Notes: generated by a model from the sequence alone, not told the origin. DNA of 45,067 bases from Rikenellaceae bacterium (GCA_022766385.1 JALEPJ010000027.1:1-45067); one strand, 5' to 3'. Numbered from the stretch's first letter, positions 9,367 through 18,489 are shown. Translations and numbers: made by a program.

Positions 9367-10518
9367 ATGAAAAGCCTTTTCATACTCCTTACCATATTCA
9401 GGGTAGCCTTTGTAGGTGACCCTCAGGTTGATAATGCAACAGAGCTGGGATATGCCAGAAAATCAATTTACAAAGAGCTCAGGGAAAGAAAGGACCTGGA
9501 CCTCGTCATAGTCCTCGGAGACCTTGTCAATGATGACACTTCCCTGTTGAATGCTTCCACAGCCAGTCTGGATTCCTTGTCCTGTCCCTGGCTAGCCATT
9601 CCCGGCAACCACGACAGGAATGTGTACAGAGCAGAGAAAGGCAGGGGTCGTGACCTTGTGGACTGGAAGGAACACATAGGATATATTGATACCAGCTTCG
9701 TTGCCGGCGGAGTTAGATTCATACTTATGAATGATGTTCGGAGCAAAGAATCCAGAGATTACGAGGCAGGATTCAGCGAAAGTCAGAAAAGTTGGCTGCA
9801 GCAGATATTGGCCCGCACACCTGCCGAACAGAGCACCGTCATTGCCACACATATTCCGTTGACGGAAATGCACGCACAGGACAGCCTTATCGAGCTTCTG
9901 GCTGGGAGGCAGAGGCTGCTGCTCGTAAGTGCGCACACCCATCAGGTCAGACGGGAAACACTATCGTTCAAGGGCTTTGAAGTTGAAAGTCTGGTCGCTG
10001 GTACGAGCTGCGGCAGTTGGTGGAGAGGCATAAAGGACAATGAAGGAGTGCCGGATGCTCTTATGAACTGCGGCTCTCCGCGCTGCTACTTCATTGCCGA
10101 TTTCAAAGGAAACGATTATGAGTTGAGTTTCAAGCAGGTCGGAGACAATGCTCAGGCATCAGCGACTCTGATGGAGGACGGCAGGCTTATTGTCAATGTC
10201 TTCGGTGGCTCCAAGGACGGCAGATTAAGCATCAAAGCTGGCCGGAGACTCCCCAAAAAGGCAAGGGAGAGCTACGTATCAAGTGCAGAAATGGCTCCGG
10301 AAGTAGCTGATAGAATAGAATTCAACAATGCGATGAGCCGAGAATACAGAAGAGAGCATAAAGAGGAGTTCATTCCCCTGCTGAAAAGGAACTCGCCTCA
10401 CGTTTGGGTAATCCCTGATTGTGAAAGTCTAAGAAAAAAGAAAGAAAAGGGGCAAAAAATAAGCGTCAGGTATTCCGACGCCCATATGAGTTTCAAAGCG
10501 AGAATCAAGCTCCGCTAG
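9367..10518 (+). CDS. Calcineurin-like metallophosphoesterase with MetallophosC-like C-terminal domain
   Basis: A 383-residue dinuclear-metal phosphoesterase. All five motifs are present: GDPQVD (17-22, Asp18), GDLVND (51-56, Asp52), GNHDR (80-84), ATHIPL (His162) and SAHTHQV (His190/His192). The C-terminal part begins with GTSCGSWWRGIKDNEGVPDA and resembles the MetallophosC domain found in Bacteroidota surface phosphoesterases, but the N-terminal Ig-like domain often found with it is missing. The N-terminus is hydrophobic for only about 11 residues before the first catalytic strand, so export is uncertain. It is the only enzyme in the uptake locus. Its stop overlaps the convergent tex stop in one CTAG. 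Natural substrate unknown. Confidence 0.85.
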   Translation: MKSLFILLTIFRVAFVGDPQVDNATELGYARKSIYKELRERKDLDLVIVLGDLVNDDTSLLNASTASLDSLSCPWLAIPGNHDRNVYRAEKGRGRDLVDWKEHIGYIDTSFVAGGVRFILMNDVRSKESRDYEAGFSESQKSWLQQILARTPAEQSTVIATHIPLTEMHAQDSLIELLAGRQRLLLVSAHTHQVRRETLSFKGFEVESLVAGTSCGSWWRGIKDNEGVPDALMNCGSPRCYFIADFKGNDYELSFKQVGDNAQASATLMEDGRLIVNVFGGSKDGRLSIKAGRRLPKKARESYVSSAEMAPEVADRIEFNNAMSREYRREHKEEFIPLLKRNSPHVWVIPDCESLRKKKEKGQKISVRYSDAHMSFKARIKLR

Positions 10519-12656
10519 TCCTTGAGCAATCTCAGAGAGATGCGTCTTCTGTTCAGATCAACGTCAATCACGCTTACCATCACCTTCTGGTGCAGTTTGA
10601 CTGTCTTTGAAGGATTGGCATGACCGCGCTGTCCCATCTGTGACACGTGGATAAGACCGTTTTCGTGCAAACCTATGTCCACGAATGCGCCAAAATTTGT
10701 GATATTCGTGACTATGCCAGGAAGCTCCATACCCTTGTATAGGTCCTCAAGCTCATGAACATCCTGAGCAAACTCGAACTCCTGAGCAGTTTCGCGGGGA
10801 TCAAGTCCAGGCTTGGCCAGCTCCTTCAAAATATCGCTGACAGTAGGAAGGCCGAAATCTCCCTCAACATATTTTTCCGGTGCAATCTTCGAGCACAGGG
10901 AGGCATTGCCTACCAGTTCCTTCGTTGGTACACCGAGGTCTGCTGCCATTCTGGCAACTATATGATAGCACTCAGGATGCACGGCAGAATTATCCAAAGG
11001 GTTATCTGAATTCTTCACCCTGAGGAAACCCGCACATTGCTCGAAGGCCTTCGCTCCGAGACGGGGCACCTTCTTCAAATCCGAACGTGAACTGAAGCCC
11101 CCGGCTTCATTGCGATAAGCGACAATCTTCTCAGCGAGAGCAGGGCCGATTCCAGCTACATAGCTCAGCAGATACGGGCTTGCGGTATTAAGGTTGACGC
11201 CAACGCTGTTCACACATTGCTCCACCGTATTATCAAGCTTCTCCTTAAGGAGATTCTGGTCGACATCGTGCTGGTATTGCCCTACACCCAAAGATTTCGG
11301 GTCAATTTTCACGAGTTCGGCCAAAGGGTCCATCAAGCGGCGGCCAATCGAGACCGCACCCCTGACTGTCACATCCTCATTCGGGAATTCCTTCCTCGCG
11401 ACTTCCGACGCTGAATAAATGGAGGCACCGTCCTCGCTCACTGTCCAGACTTTGCAGGATTGAGGGAGTTGAACCTTCTTCAAGAACTCCTCAGTCTCGC
11501 GGCTCGCTGTTCCATTGCCAATCGCAATAGCCTCAATCCCATATTTCTCTATCATCGATGAGACGGCCATTATTGACTTGACTTTCTCATTCTGAGGAGG
11601 GTGAGGAAAAATGATCTCGTGATGGATGAGCTGGCCGTGTTCATCGAGGCAAGCGGTTTTGCAACCGTTTCTGAAACCGGGATCTATCGCGAGAGTGCGC
11701 TTCTGTCCGACAGGGGCAGAGAGCAGCAACTGCTTGAGATTCTCTCCGAAAACGGCTATCGACTCCTTATCGGCCTTCATCTTGGCTTCTTTTATGACCT
11801 CATTGGTAATGGATGGTTCCAGGAGACGCTTGTACGCATCCTCGACGGCCATACGGATTTGTTCGCTCAAGCTCTTCGATGGATAGGAATGTTCTTGGCA
11901 GAACTCATAATACATCTTGTTGGCGCACTTCTCAGGGTCAGCATCAATCCAGATGCTCAAAAAGCCCTCATTCTCAGCCCTGAGCATAGCCAAAAGATTA
12001 TGGGAAGGAATGCGGTTCAAAGGCATGGAGAAGTCGAAATAGCTGCGATACTTCAAGGCCTCCTGCGATTCCTTGGCAGCCTTCGTCGCTTTGGAGCAAA
12101 TCCGTCTTGTCCTGAAAATCTGCCTCAGACTCTCCCTCTGAACTGCTGTTTCACTAAGGCGTTCGGCAATTATATCACGAGCCCCTGCAAGAGCCGTCTG
12201 CTCATCCCCGACCTTTTCACTAAGGAATTTGGAGGCCTCGCGCAAAGGATCAGTTGTACGGACCTGATACATCAAATCAGCCAAAGGTTCCAAACCGGCT
12301 TCCTTGGCGACTGTAGCTCTCGTACGACGTTTCGGCCTGTAAGGAAGATATAAATCCTCAAGTTCGCTGGCATTTGTGCTATTCTCAATCTTTGCGCGCA
12401 ATTCATCGCTCAATTTGCCCTGTGCAGAAATGGTCTCAAGCATAGTTTTCTTACGCTTGTCCATCTCGGCGAATACGTCGGCCCAATGTTTGACCTCAGC
12501 TACGTCGGCATCGTCTAGGCCGCCTGTCTTCTCCTTTCTATACCTGCTTATGAACGGTATGGTATCTCCGTCCTCGAACATCTGGATGCAGTTCTCGACC
12601 TGCCAGTCCTTAATGCCGAGCAATTTTGCAATATAGTTGATATATAAGCTAATCAT
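10515..12656 (-). CDS. tex: Tex-family RNA-binding transcription accessory protein
   Basis: A 713-residue cytoplasmic nucleic-acid-binding protein of the Tex/YhgF family. Order of parts: Tex-N helical domain with IPFISRYRKEKTGGLD (33-48); YqgF/RNase H-like domain (about 320-445) starting LAIDPGFRNGCK; the highly conserved GVGQYQHDV (457-465); tandem helix-hairpin-helix (about 490-545); C-terminal S1 domain (about 644-712, GIVTNITNFGAFVDIGLHENGLIHVS). Length is slightly short of the E. coli protein but complete. Its ATG overlaps the clC stop by one base (TGATG), so it is translationally coupled to clC. The convergent stop shares CTAG with the phosphoesterase. Confidence 0.95.
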   Translation of the reverse strand: MISLYINYIAKLLGIKDWQVENCIQMFEDGDTIPFISRYRKEKTGGLDDADVAEVKHWADVFAEMDKRKKTMLETISAQGKLSDELRAKIENSTNASELEDLYLPYRPKRRTRATVAKEAGLEPLADLMYQVRTTDPLREASKFLSEKVGDEQTALAGARDIIAERLSETAVQRESLRQIFRTRRICSKATKAAKESQEALKYRSYFDFSMPLNRIPSHNLLAMLRAENEGFLSIWIDADPEKCANKMYYEFCQEHSYPSKSLSEQIRMAVEDAYKRLLEPSITNEVIKEAKMKADKESIAVFGENLKQLLLSAPVGQKRTLAIDPGFRNGCKTACLDEHGQLIHHEIIFPHPPQNEKVKSIMAVSSMIEKYGIEAIAIGNGTASRETEEFLKKVQLPQSCKVWTVSEDGASIYSASEVARKEFPNEDVTVRGAVSIGRRLMDPLAELVKIDPKSLGVGQYQHDVDQNLLKEKLDNTVEQCVNSVGVNLNTASPYLLSYVAGIGPALAEKIVAYRNEAGGFSSRSDLKKVPRLGAKAFEQCAGFLRVKNSDNPLDNSAVHPECYHIVARMAADLGVPTKELVGNASLCSKIAPEKYVEGDFGLPTVSDILKELAKPGLDPRETAQEFEFAQDVHELEDLYKGMELPGIVTNITNFGAFVDIGLHENGLIHVSQMGQRGHANPSKTVKLHQKVMVSVIDVDLNRRRISLRLLKD

Positions 12657-14452
12657 CAGTCCTGAGAAATTTCTTTCAATTCACGCCTATACTCTGAGAG
12701 TATTCTTGATTTGGAGACAAAGCCCAGGTATTTCCCCTCCTCATCCATTACCGGCAGACGCCAAGCTCCTGTCTTCTCGAACTTGTCGAGGACACTTTCC
12801 ATCTTCTCTTCCTCGTAAACATAGGCCAAAGGCCGCTGCATTATATTGTAAACGCGAAGAGAGTCGTATTTATCTGCCTTGAACATGAACTTGCGCAGAT
12901 TGTCCATCTCCAAAACTCCCTTCAGATGCTGCTTGTCATCTATCACGGCGAAAACCTGAGCATCGCTCTCGGAAATGACTTTGACAACATCGCGCAAAGT
13001 AGCATCTTCCTTGACTCTTGGATACTTGTCACGTATAAGATCCCGTGTCTTCATCAAGGTCAGGACGGCCTGGTCATTATCGTGGGTCAAAAGCTCACCC
13101 GACTGGGCAATACGCTTTGTATAAATTGAATATTTCTCAAATAGTCTTGTTGTGCCGAAGGCGATGGTAGCAGTCAGGATAAGCGGAAGAAGCAATTCAT
13201 AGCCTCCGGATATTTCGGCAATAAGGAAGATGGCCGTCATCGGAGCCTGCATCACACCTGCCATAAGACCGGCCATACCAACCAGGACAAAATTCTGTTC
13301 CGGCACGGAAATGCCCATATTGGCAGTAATGAGATTGATAAGTCTGGCGACAACGAAACCAACCAGAGCTCCTATGAAGAGAGTAGGGCCGAAAGTACCT
13401 CCAACACCTCCTCCCGCATTGGTCAGAGCCATCGAGAAGACCTTCAGCATCAGAATTGCAAGGAAGAACAGAGGCACTCCCCATTTGTTTCTAAGTATGA
13501 AAGCCAGAGGAGTAAGTCCTTCAAATTCAATCGTTCCGCCATTGAGCAACACGCCAAGAGAATCGTAGCCTTCACCGTACAGAGGCGGAAACAGAGCGAT
13601 GAGAAGACCCAGTCCGATAGCGCAGAGCAGCCAGCGCAGATAAGTATTCTGCAAACGTCCTATCCTGTCTTCCAACATAAGTGTAGTCCTGATAAAATAG
13701 ACGGAAAAAAGCCCGCACAAGAAACCCAATACAATGTAGAAAGGGATATTGCCCAATGAGAAAGGAGTAAGGGTACACTCGAAAGAGACTGCATCACCCA
13801 AGAAGATGTATGAGACTACAGTGGCAGACACAGTGGAAAGCAGCAGCGGAATCATCGACGTCATCGAGATATTGAAGAGCAATATCTCCAGAGTGAAGAG
13901 CACTCCTGCCAAAGGTGCCTTGAAAATACCTGCCAAGGCTCCTGCAGCACCGCAACCCAGCATAAGCGTCATATTCCGGTAAGAAAGGCCCAGATATCTC
14001 GCGAAATTTGAGCCAATGGCCGCTCCGGTATATACTATTGGCGCCTCAGCTCCTACTGAACCTCCGAATCCGATAGTAACGGCACTGGTAAGCAATGATG
14101 ACCACATATTGTGGGCCTTGATCTTGGACTCGTTCTTGGAAACAGAGAGAAGCACCTTGGTTACTCCGTGCCCTATATTGTCCTTTATGACAAAACGTAA
14201 AAGCAGCAAGGAGATAAGCATACCTATACCCGGATAAATAAAATACTTGATGGTATGGGCATAACCCGACGCTCCATTTGTAAGTACTGCTTTGATAAAG
14301 CTGATAAGCTGTTCAAGAATCACCGCAGCGAAACCGCAAACTACGCCGACCACTAAAGAGAGGAGCAAAATCCTTTGCCTCTCCGAAAGTCGCATCAACT
14401 GCTCCTTCAGCAGCTTGCGTATGTGCAAGTTAGGTATGTTCAAGCCTGTCAT
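12656..14452 (-). CDS. ClC-family chloride channel/transporter with C-terminal CBS pair
   Basis: A 598-residue inner-membrane ClC protein. Residues about 25-430 hold the two inverted membrane repeats; motifs include GHGVT (94-98, the selectivity loop), GAEAP (134-138, with the gating glutamate Glu136 of the GREGP motif) and GGTFGP. Residues about 460-590 are two CBS domains, which usually bind adenine nucleotides. Aligning LAGVLFTLEILLF with E. coli ClC-ec1 LAGILFIIEEMRP puts Ile190 at the position of the internal proton glutamate (Glu203), so it may not be a coupled Cl-/H+ exchanger. The ATG lies right after the U-tract of a terminator-like hairpin; Met20 (14395) is an alternative start. Confidence 0.9.
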   Translation of the reverse strand: MTGLNIPNLHIRKLLKEQLMRLSERQRILLLSLVVGVVCGFAAVILEQLISFIKAVLTNGASGYAHTIKYFIYPGIGMLISLLLLRFVIKDNIGHGVTKVLLSVSKNESKIKAHNMWSSLLTSAVTIGFGGSVGAEAPIVYTGAAIGSNFARYLGLSYRNMTLMLGCGAAGALAGIFKAPLAGVLFTLEILLFNISMTSMIPLLLSTVSATVVSYIFLGDAVSFECTLTPFSLGNIPFYIVLGFLCGLFSVYFIRTTLMLEDRIGRLQNTYLRWLLCAIGLGLLIALFPPLYGEGYDSLGVLLNGGTIEFEGLTPLAFILRNKWGVPLFFLAILMLKVFSMALTNAGGGVGGTFGPTLFIGALVGFVVARLINLITANMGISVPEQNFVLVGMAGLMAGVMQAPMTAIFLIAEISGGYELLLPLILTATIAFGTTRLFEKYSIYTKRIAQSGELLTHDNDQAVLTLMKTRDLIRDKYPRVKEDATLRDVVKVISESDAQVFAVIDDKQHLKGVLEMDNLRKFMFKADKYDSLRVYNIMQRPLAYVYEEEKMESVLDKFEKTGAWRLPVMDEEGKYLGFVSKSRILSEYRRELKEISQD

Positions 14453-14478
14453 AAAAAAAGGCCGTCGTAAGGACGGCC
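14453..14478 (-). terminator. Intrinsic terminator-like hairpin abutting clC
   Basis: On the minus strand GGCCGTC (14478-14472), a 5-nt loop and GACGGCC (14466-14460) form a perfect 7-bp GC-rich stem followed by seven Ts (14459-14453). It lies 22 nt after the stop of the 122-residue protein and its last T touches the ATG of clC at 14452. As a classical terminator it would separate the two genes; clC would then depend on read-through, since no TAnnTTTG box fits between. Confidence 0.8.
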
Positions 14479-14499
14479 ATGAAAGTCAATCAAAGAACA

Positions 14500-14868
14500 T
14501 CAAGCATCAGCCGAATCGTCATCTCCCCCATATTGGGAGATATTGTCATCAGGAAGAGTATTGCCCTCCGAGCTTGTATCCCCTGTGGTTCCAGCTACCT
14601 GCTCGTTCTCTGCATCCTCCTCTCCTTCAAGCCATCTCTCAATATCCTCAAGATCGTCAGTCTTTACCTTGATCTTTACAAGGTATATTGAATCCTGGGT
14701 TTCTATGGTAACGGCATAGAAAGGAGTGCCGTCAGGCTTGGTATACTTGGTGAGGTCAGCGAGATAATCGTTGAACCCTTTAGGATATTTTTCTGCAAAT
14801 ATCGCAGCTACCTCAGCGGACATATTCTCGTAGCTGACCACATGTCTTTTTCTGGTATCAATTTTCAT
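14500..14868 (-). CDS. Conserved hypothetical small protein with acidic tail
   Basis: A 122-residue protein, function not recognised. Residues 1-70 look like a compact alpha/beta domain (MKIDTRKRHVVSYENMS..., then KYTKPDGTPFYAVTIET and SIYLVKIKVK). From about residue 72 the protein is acidic and low-complexity (Asp, Glu, Gly, Ser, Asn), probably disordered. The N-terminal part looks like a conserved Bacteroidota protein of unknown role; that is a recollection. No signal peptide. It has its own terminator-like hairpin downstream. The A/T-rich upstream region (14869-14947) contains near matches to TAnnTTTG but no exact one. Confidence 0.75.
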   Translation of the reverse strand: MKIDTRKRHVVSYENMSAEVAAIFAEKYPKGFNDYLADLTKYTKPDGTPFYAVTIETQDSIYLVKIKVKTDDLEDIERWLEGEEDAENEQVAGTTGDTSSEGNTLPDDNISQYGGDDDSADA

Positions 14869-14947
14869 ACAAGGTCAAATTTTAAATAACCAGTTCTGTA
14901 ATTCTGCTGCAATAATAACTCAAAAATGTGAATCAATAAAGGCAAAA

Positions 14948-16672
14948 CTATTTTTTTATGAAAAAAAACGCTTTCTGTGCCTTTTTTCTTTCCAAATCAC
15001 GCTCAACAAAAACAGCTTTCATGGTCCGAGGGTCTATACCGCTATAGAACATCACCGAGGAAGTAGTCATAGGAGTCGGCATAAAATCCTGCACCTGGTC
15101 CATCCAAATGCCCTTCAAAGCAGGATGGTGGGCCAGCCTCTCCATATCCTTCCGGGTACAGCCAGGATGGGAAGAAATGAAATAAGGGACAATGCCCGTC
15201 TTCATCCCCGCCTTCCTTGTTATCTTCTCGAACTCATATCTCAAGCGTTCGAAAAGCCTGAAGGAAGGTTTTCCCATATACTGCAGTACGTGGTCTTCAG
15301 TATGTTCCGGAGCAACCTTCAGACGTCCTGATGTATGCTTGAGGACAAGTTCCTTGAAATACTCGCAAGCGCTGTCGTCAATAAAACCGTTTTCGTCCAG
15401 GAAAAGGTCATATCTGATACCGCTTCCAATGTATGCATGCCGTATGCCCTTCACCGACATTACCCGTTCATATAGGCCAAGTACACGGGAATGCGAGCGG
15501 TCTAGATTCTTGCAGGGAGATGGGAAGAGGCAGGATTGGCGCCGGCACTTCGAGCACAGCTCCCTATTCTTTCCACGCATTCCATACATATTTGCAGTAG
15601 GAGCACCGAGATCTGAAATATTGCCGGCAAAACCTGGAATATTCTTAAGAGACTTGACTTCCTTAACGATTGACTCTTCAGACCTGTTCTGTATGAACTT
15701 ACCCTGATGTGCGGCAATCGTGCAGAAATTGCAGCCTCCGAAACAGCCTCTATGTGTATTGATAGAATATTTGATCATATCATAGGCCGGAATGCGCTTG
15801 CCCTTGTACCTCGGATGAGGCAGTTTCGTGAAAGGCAGGTCCCAGAAGGAATCCATTTCCTTCTCGTCGGCCGGGCTATACATAGGATTGATCTGAACAT
15901 AGCCGTCCTTCACGGGCTCGATGAGCACCGGAGCGTTCATCATATTGACACAAAGCTCGATTTCGTGGAAGTTCTCTGCAAAGGCCCGCTTGTCGTTCAG
16001 ACATTGCTCGAAAGAATGCAGGACAATCGTCGACGAAGCCTTCGGTTTGCCCTTGAGGAAGAACGCCAGCTGAGGAATCTTGCGCACCTCGTGAAGGTTC
16101 CTGCCGGACTCCAGCGCACGCGTCAACTCAAGCATCGGTCTCTCTCCCATTCCATAGCACAGCCAATCTGCACCGCTGCTCACAAGGATTGAGGGCAATA
16201 AGCGGTCGGACCAGTAATCATAGTGGGTGCATCTGCGAAGAGAAGCCTCAATTCCACCAATAACGACAGGAACATCAGGATATAGCTTTTTCAGAATCTT
16301 TGTATAGACTGTCACAGCGTAATCGGGACGCTGTCCGAACTTGCCATCAGGAGTATAGGCATCATCGTGGCGCAATCTCTTTCCGGCAGTGTAATGATTC
16401 ACCATCGAATCCATTGCACCGGAATTGACCGCAAAATAGAGCCTCGGGACTCCCAGTTTCTTGAAGTCGCGAAGGTCATCTCTCCAATTCGGCTGAGGCA
16501 CTACCGCCACTCTATATCCAAATTTCTGCAGATAACGGGCAATGCAGGCCGTACCGAAAGAAGGATGGTCCACAAAGGCGTCACCGGAAAAGATTATGAC
16601 GTCTATGTAGTCCCATCCCAATGCTTCAACCTCCTTCTTGGAGGTCGGTATCATATAGGCATTGCTGTCCAT
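14948..16672 (-). CDS. YgiQ family radical SAM protein
   Basis: A 574-residue radical SAM enzyme of the UPF0313/YgiQ family. An N-terminal cobalamin-binding-like domain comes first (VIIFSGDAFVDHPSFG, 25-40, a YgiQ hallmark), followed by the radical SAM core with the 4Fe-4S cysteines Cys310, Cys314 and Cys317 in HRGCFGGCNFC. Further family motifs are VIGGIEASLRR (137-147) and GRLKVAPEHTEDHVL. It is a little shorter than the E. coli protein because the low-complexity C-terminal tail is absent. The family has no established reaction. It lies 24 nt downstream of argS on the same strand and is probably co-transcribed. Confidence 0.93.
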   Translation of the reverse strand: MDSNAYMIPTSKKEVEALGWDYIDVIIFSGDAFVDHPSFGTACIARYLQKFGYRVAVVPQPNWRDDLRDFKKLGVPRLYFAVNSGAMDSMVNHYTAGKRLRHDDAYTPDGKFGQRPDYAVTVYTKILKKLYPDVPVVIGGIEASLRRCTHYDYWSDRLLPSILVSSGADWLCYGMGERPMLELTRALESGRNLHEVRKIPQLAFFLKGKPKASSTIVLHSFEQCLNDKRAFAENFHEIELCVNMMNAPVLIEPVKDGYVQINPMYSPADEKEMDSFWDLPFTKLPHPRYKGKRIPAYDMIKYSINTHRGCFGGCNFCTIAAHQGKFIQNRSEESIVKEVKSLKNIPGFAGNISDLGAPTANMYGMRGKNRELCSKCRRQSCLFPSPCKNLDRSHSRVLGLYERVMSVKGIRHAYIGSGIRYDLFLDENGFIDDSACEYFKELVLKHTSGRLKVAPEHTEDHVLQYMGKPSFRLFERLRYEFEKITRKAGMKTGIVPYFISSHPGCTRKDMERLAHHPALKGIWMDQVQDFMPTPMTTSSVMFYSGIDPRTMKAVFVERDLERKKAQKAFFFIKK

Positions 16673-16696
16673 TGCTTCCGTACTGCTTGCAGTGTC

Positions 16697-18487
16697 TTAC
16701 ATTCTCTCAGGAAGCTCTATGCCAAGTATGGCCATAGCCTTCACGAGCACGGATGCAAGGGTGTTGATGAGTGCGAGACGCATTCTCAGCACATCCTGAT
16801 TTTCCTCCTTGAGGATAGGAGTCTCATGATAGTACTGGTTGAACTCCTTGGCGAGTTCATAGGCATAATTGGCAATGACAGCAGGAGAGAGAGCTGCAGC
16901 GGCTTCAGCTATCTTCTGAGGATAACTGTTGAGTATCTTGATGAGCCTGATCTCCTTGGTACTGAGTTTGACACTGTCCTGAAGTGTCTCTGCAGAATAG
17001 TCAATTCCGTTCTCGTCAGCCTTACGGAGTATGCTGCGTATTCGTGCGTGGGTGTACTGGATGAAAGGTCCAGTATTGCCATTGAAATCAATTGACTCCT
17101 TAGGGTCAAAGAGCATGGTCTTCTTAGGATCCACCTTGATTATGAAGTACTTGAGAGCTCCGAGTCCTATCATATGATAGAGCTTGCACTTCTCCTCTTC
17201 AGTCATATCGGCTAGTTTGCCTGACTCTTCGGATGTGGCCTTGGCCTCTTCATACATCTTCTGGATAAGGTCATCCGCATCCACAACTGTTCCCTCCCTC
17301 GATTTCATCTTACCCTCAGGGAGTTCCACCATACCATATGAAAGGTGGTAGATCTGGTCGGCCCAATCAAAGCCGAGCTTGCCGAGTATGAGTTTGAGGG
17401 CCTGGAAGTGGTAGTTCTGCTCATTGCCAACCACATAGATGTGAGAATCAAGTTTGTTCTCAGAGAACCTTCTTTCGGCAGTTCCAAGGTCCTGGGTGAT
17501 ATATACCGATGTTCCGTCTGAACGGAGTACTATCTTCCTGTCAAGGCCGTCCGCCGTGAGATCGCACCAAACCGAACCGTCAGGATCCCTGACAAAGGCT
17601 CCATTGTCAAGGCCTCTCTGCACGAGCTCTTTTCCAAGCAGATAAGTGTCATGCTCATAATAAACCTTGTCGAAGGTAATATTGAGTGACTTATATGTCT
17701 CATCAAAGCCCTCGAAAACCCACGAGTTCATCATTTCCCAAAGCTCACGCACTTCTTTGTCACCCTGCTCCCACTTAACCAGCATCTCGTGCACAGCCTT
17801 GAGAGAAGGTGCTTCCTTCTTGGCTTCCTCTTCAGGCATACCGCCACTCACAAGCTCCTTGACTTCTCTGCTGTAGATATTGTTGAACTCTACATAGCAA
17901 TCACCTACGAGGTGGTCACCCTTCTTGCCTGTGCTCTGTGGAGTAGCTCCGTTGAACGACTGCTGCCAAGCGTACATTGACTTGCAGATATGTACTCCGC
18001 GGTCATTTACGAGCGTGGTCTTGATAACATTGTTTCCGCTTGCCTTCAAGAGGTTGGAAACAGATGCACCAAGCAGGTTGTTCCTGACATGGCCGAGATG
18101 GAGAGGCTTGTTTGTATTCGGAGATGAGAACTCGACCATTATGTTCTTGCCACTTGCCGGCAGCTGACCGAAATCCTTGTCCTTGACTATCCCGTTGAAG
18201 AGTCCGTTCCAATAAAGCTCTGAGAGACAGATATTAAGGAAGCCCTTAACCACATTGAAAGCGCTGATTTCAGGCACATTGGCTTTCAGCCATTCGCCTA
18301 TGGCGTTACCCGTATTGTCAGGGGTGGAGTGGGATATTTTCAGCAGAGGGAAAACAACAAGAGTGAAATCCCCTTCGAACTCCTTGCGGGTTACCTGAAC
18401 CTGGAGAGATGAAGCCTCCACTTCAGCGTTGTACAGTTCCTTTATGGCCAAAGAGGCCTTGCTTGCTATGAATGATTCAGGTGTCAT
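16697..18487 (-). CDS. argS: Arginyl-tRNA synthetase
   Basis: A 596-residue class I aminoacyl-tRNA synthetase that charges tRNA-Arg. Visible parts: the N-terminal Arg-tRNA-synthetase additional domain (about 5-95), SSPNTNKPLHLGHVRN (121-136) with the HIGH-type HLGH (130-133), the degenerate KMSKS loop KMKSREG typical of ArgS, and a DALR anticodon-binding domain ending in the canonical ELPERM. The ATG lies 2 nt after the rpoD stop, so the two genes share a transcript. Confidence 0.97.
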   Translation of the reverse strand: MTPESFIASKASLAIKELYNAEVEASSLQVQVTRKEFEGDFTLVVFPLLKISHSTPDNTGNAIGEWLKANVPEISAFNVVKGFLNICLSELYWNGLFNGIVKDKDFGQLPASGKNIMVEFSSPNTNKPLHLGHVRNNLLGASVSNLLKASGNNVIKTTLVNDRGVHICKSMYAWQQSFNGATPQSTGKKGDHLVGDCYVEFNNIYSREVKELVSGGMPEEEAKKEAPSLKAVHEMLVKWEQGDKEVRELWEMMNSWVFEGFDETYKSLNITFDKVYYEHDTYLLGKELVQRGLDNGAFVRDPDGSVWCDLTADGLDRKIVLRSDGTSVYITQDLGTAERRFSENKLDSHIYVVGNEQNYHFQALKLILGKLGFDWADQIYHLSYGMVELPEGKMKSREGTVVDADDLIQKMYEEAKATSEESGKLADMTEEEKCKLYHMIGLGALKYFIIKVDPKKTMLFDPKESIDFNGNTGPFIQYTHARIRSILRKADENGIDYSAETLQDSVKLSTKEIRLIKILNSYPQKIAEAAAALSPAVIANYAYELAKEFNQYYHETPILKEENQDVLRMRLALINTLASVLVKAMAILGIELPERM

Positions 18488-18489
18488 CT

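Noticed and set aside
11601..12353. 250-codon plus-strand open frame
   Set aside because: Lies fully antisense to tex, whose domains are intact; no family features in the translation.
16673..16696. ACTGC-AA-GCAGT repeat between argS and ygiQ
   Set aside because: Short perfect repeat with a two-base loop, partly at the ends of codons; no positional logic for an operator inside the operon.
16367..17095. 242-codon plus-strand open frame
   Set aside because: Spans antisense the ygiQ start and the argS end; both minus-strand genes are unmistakable.
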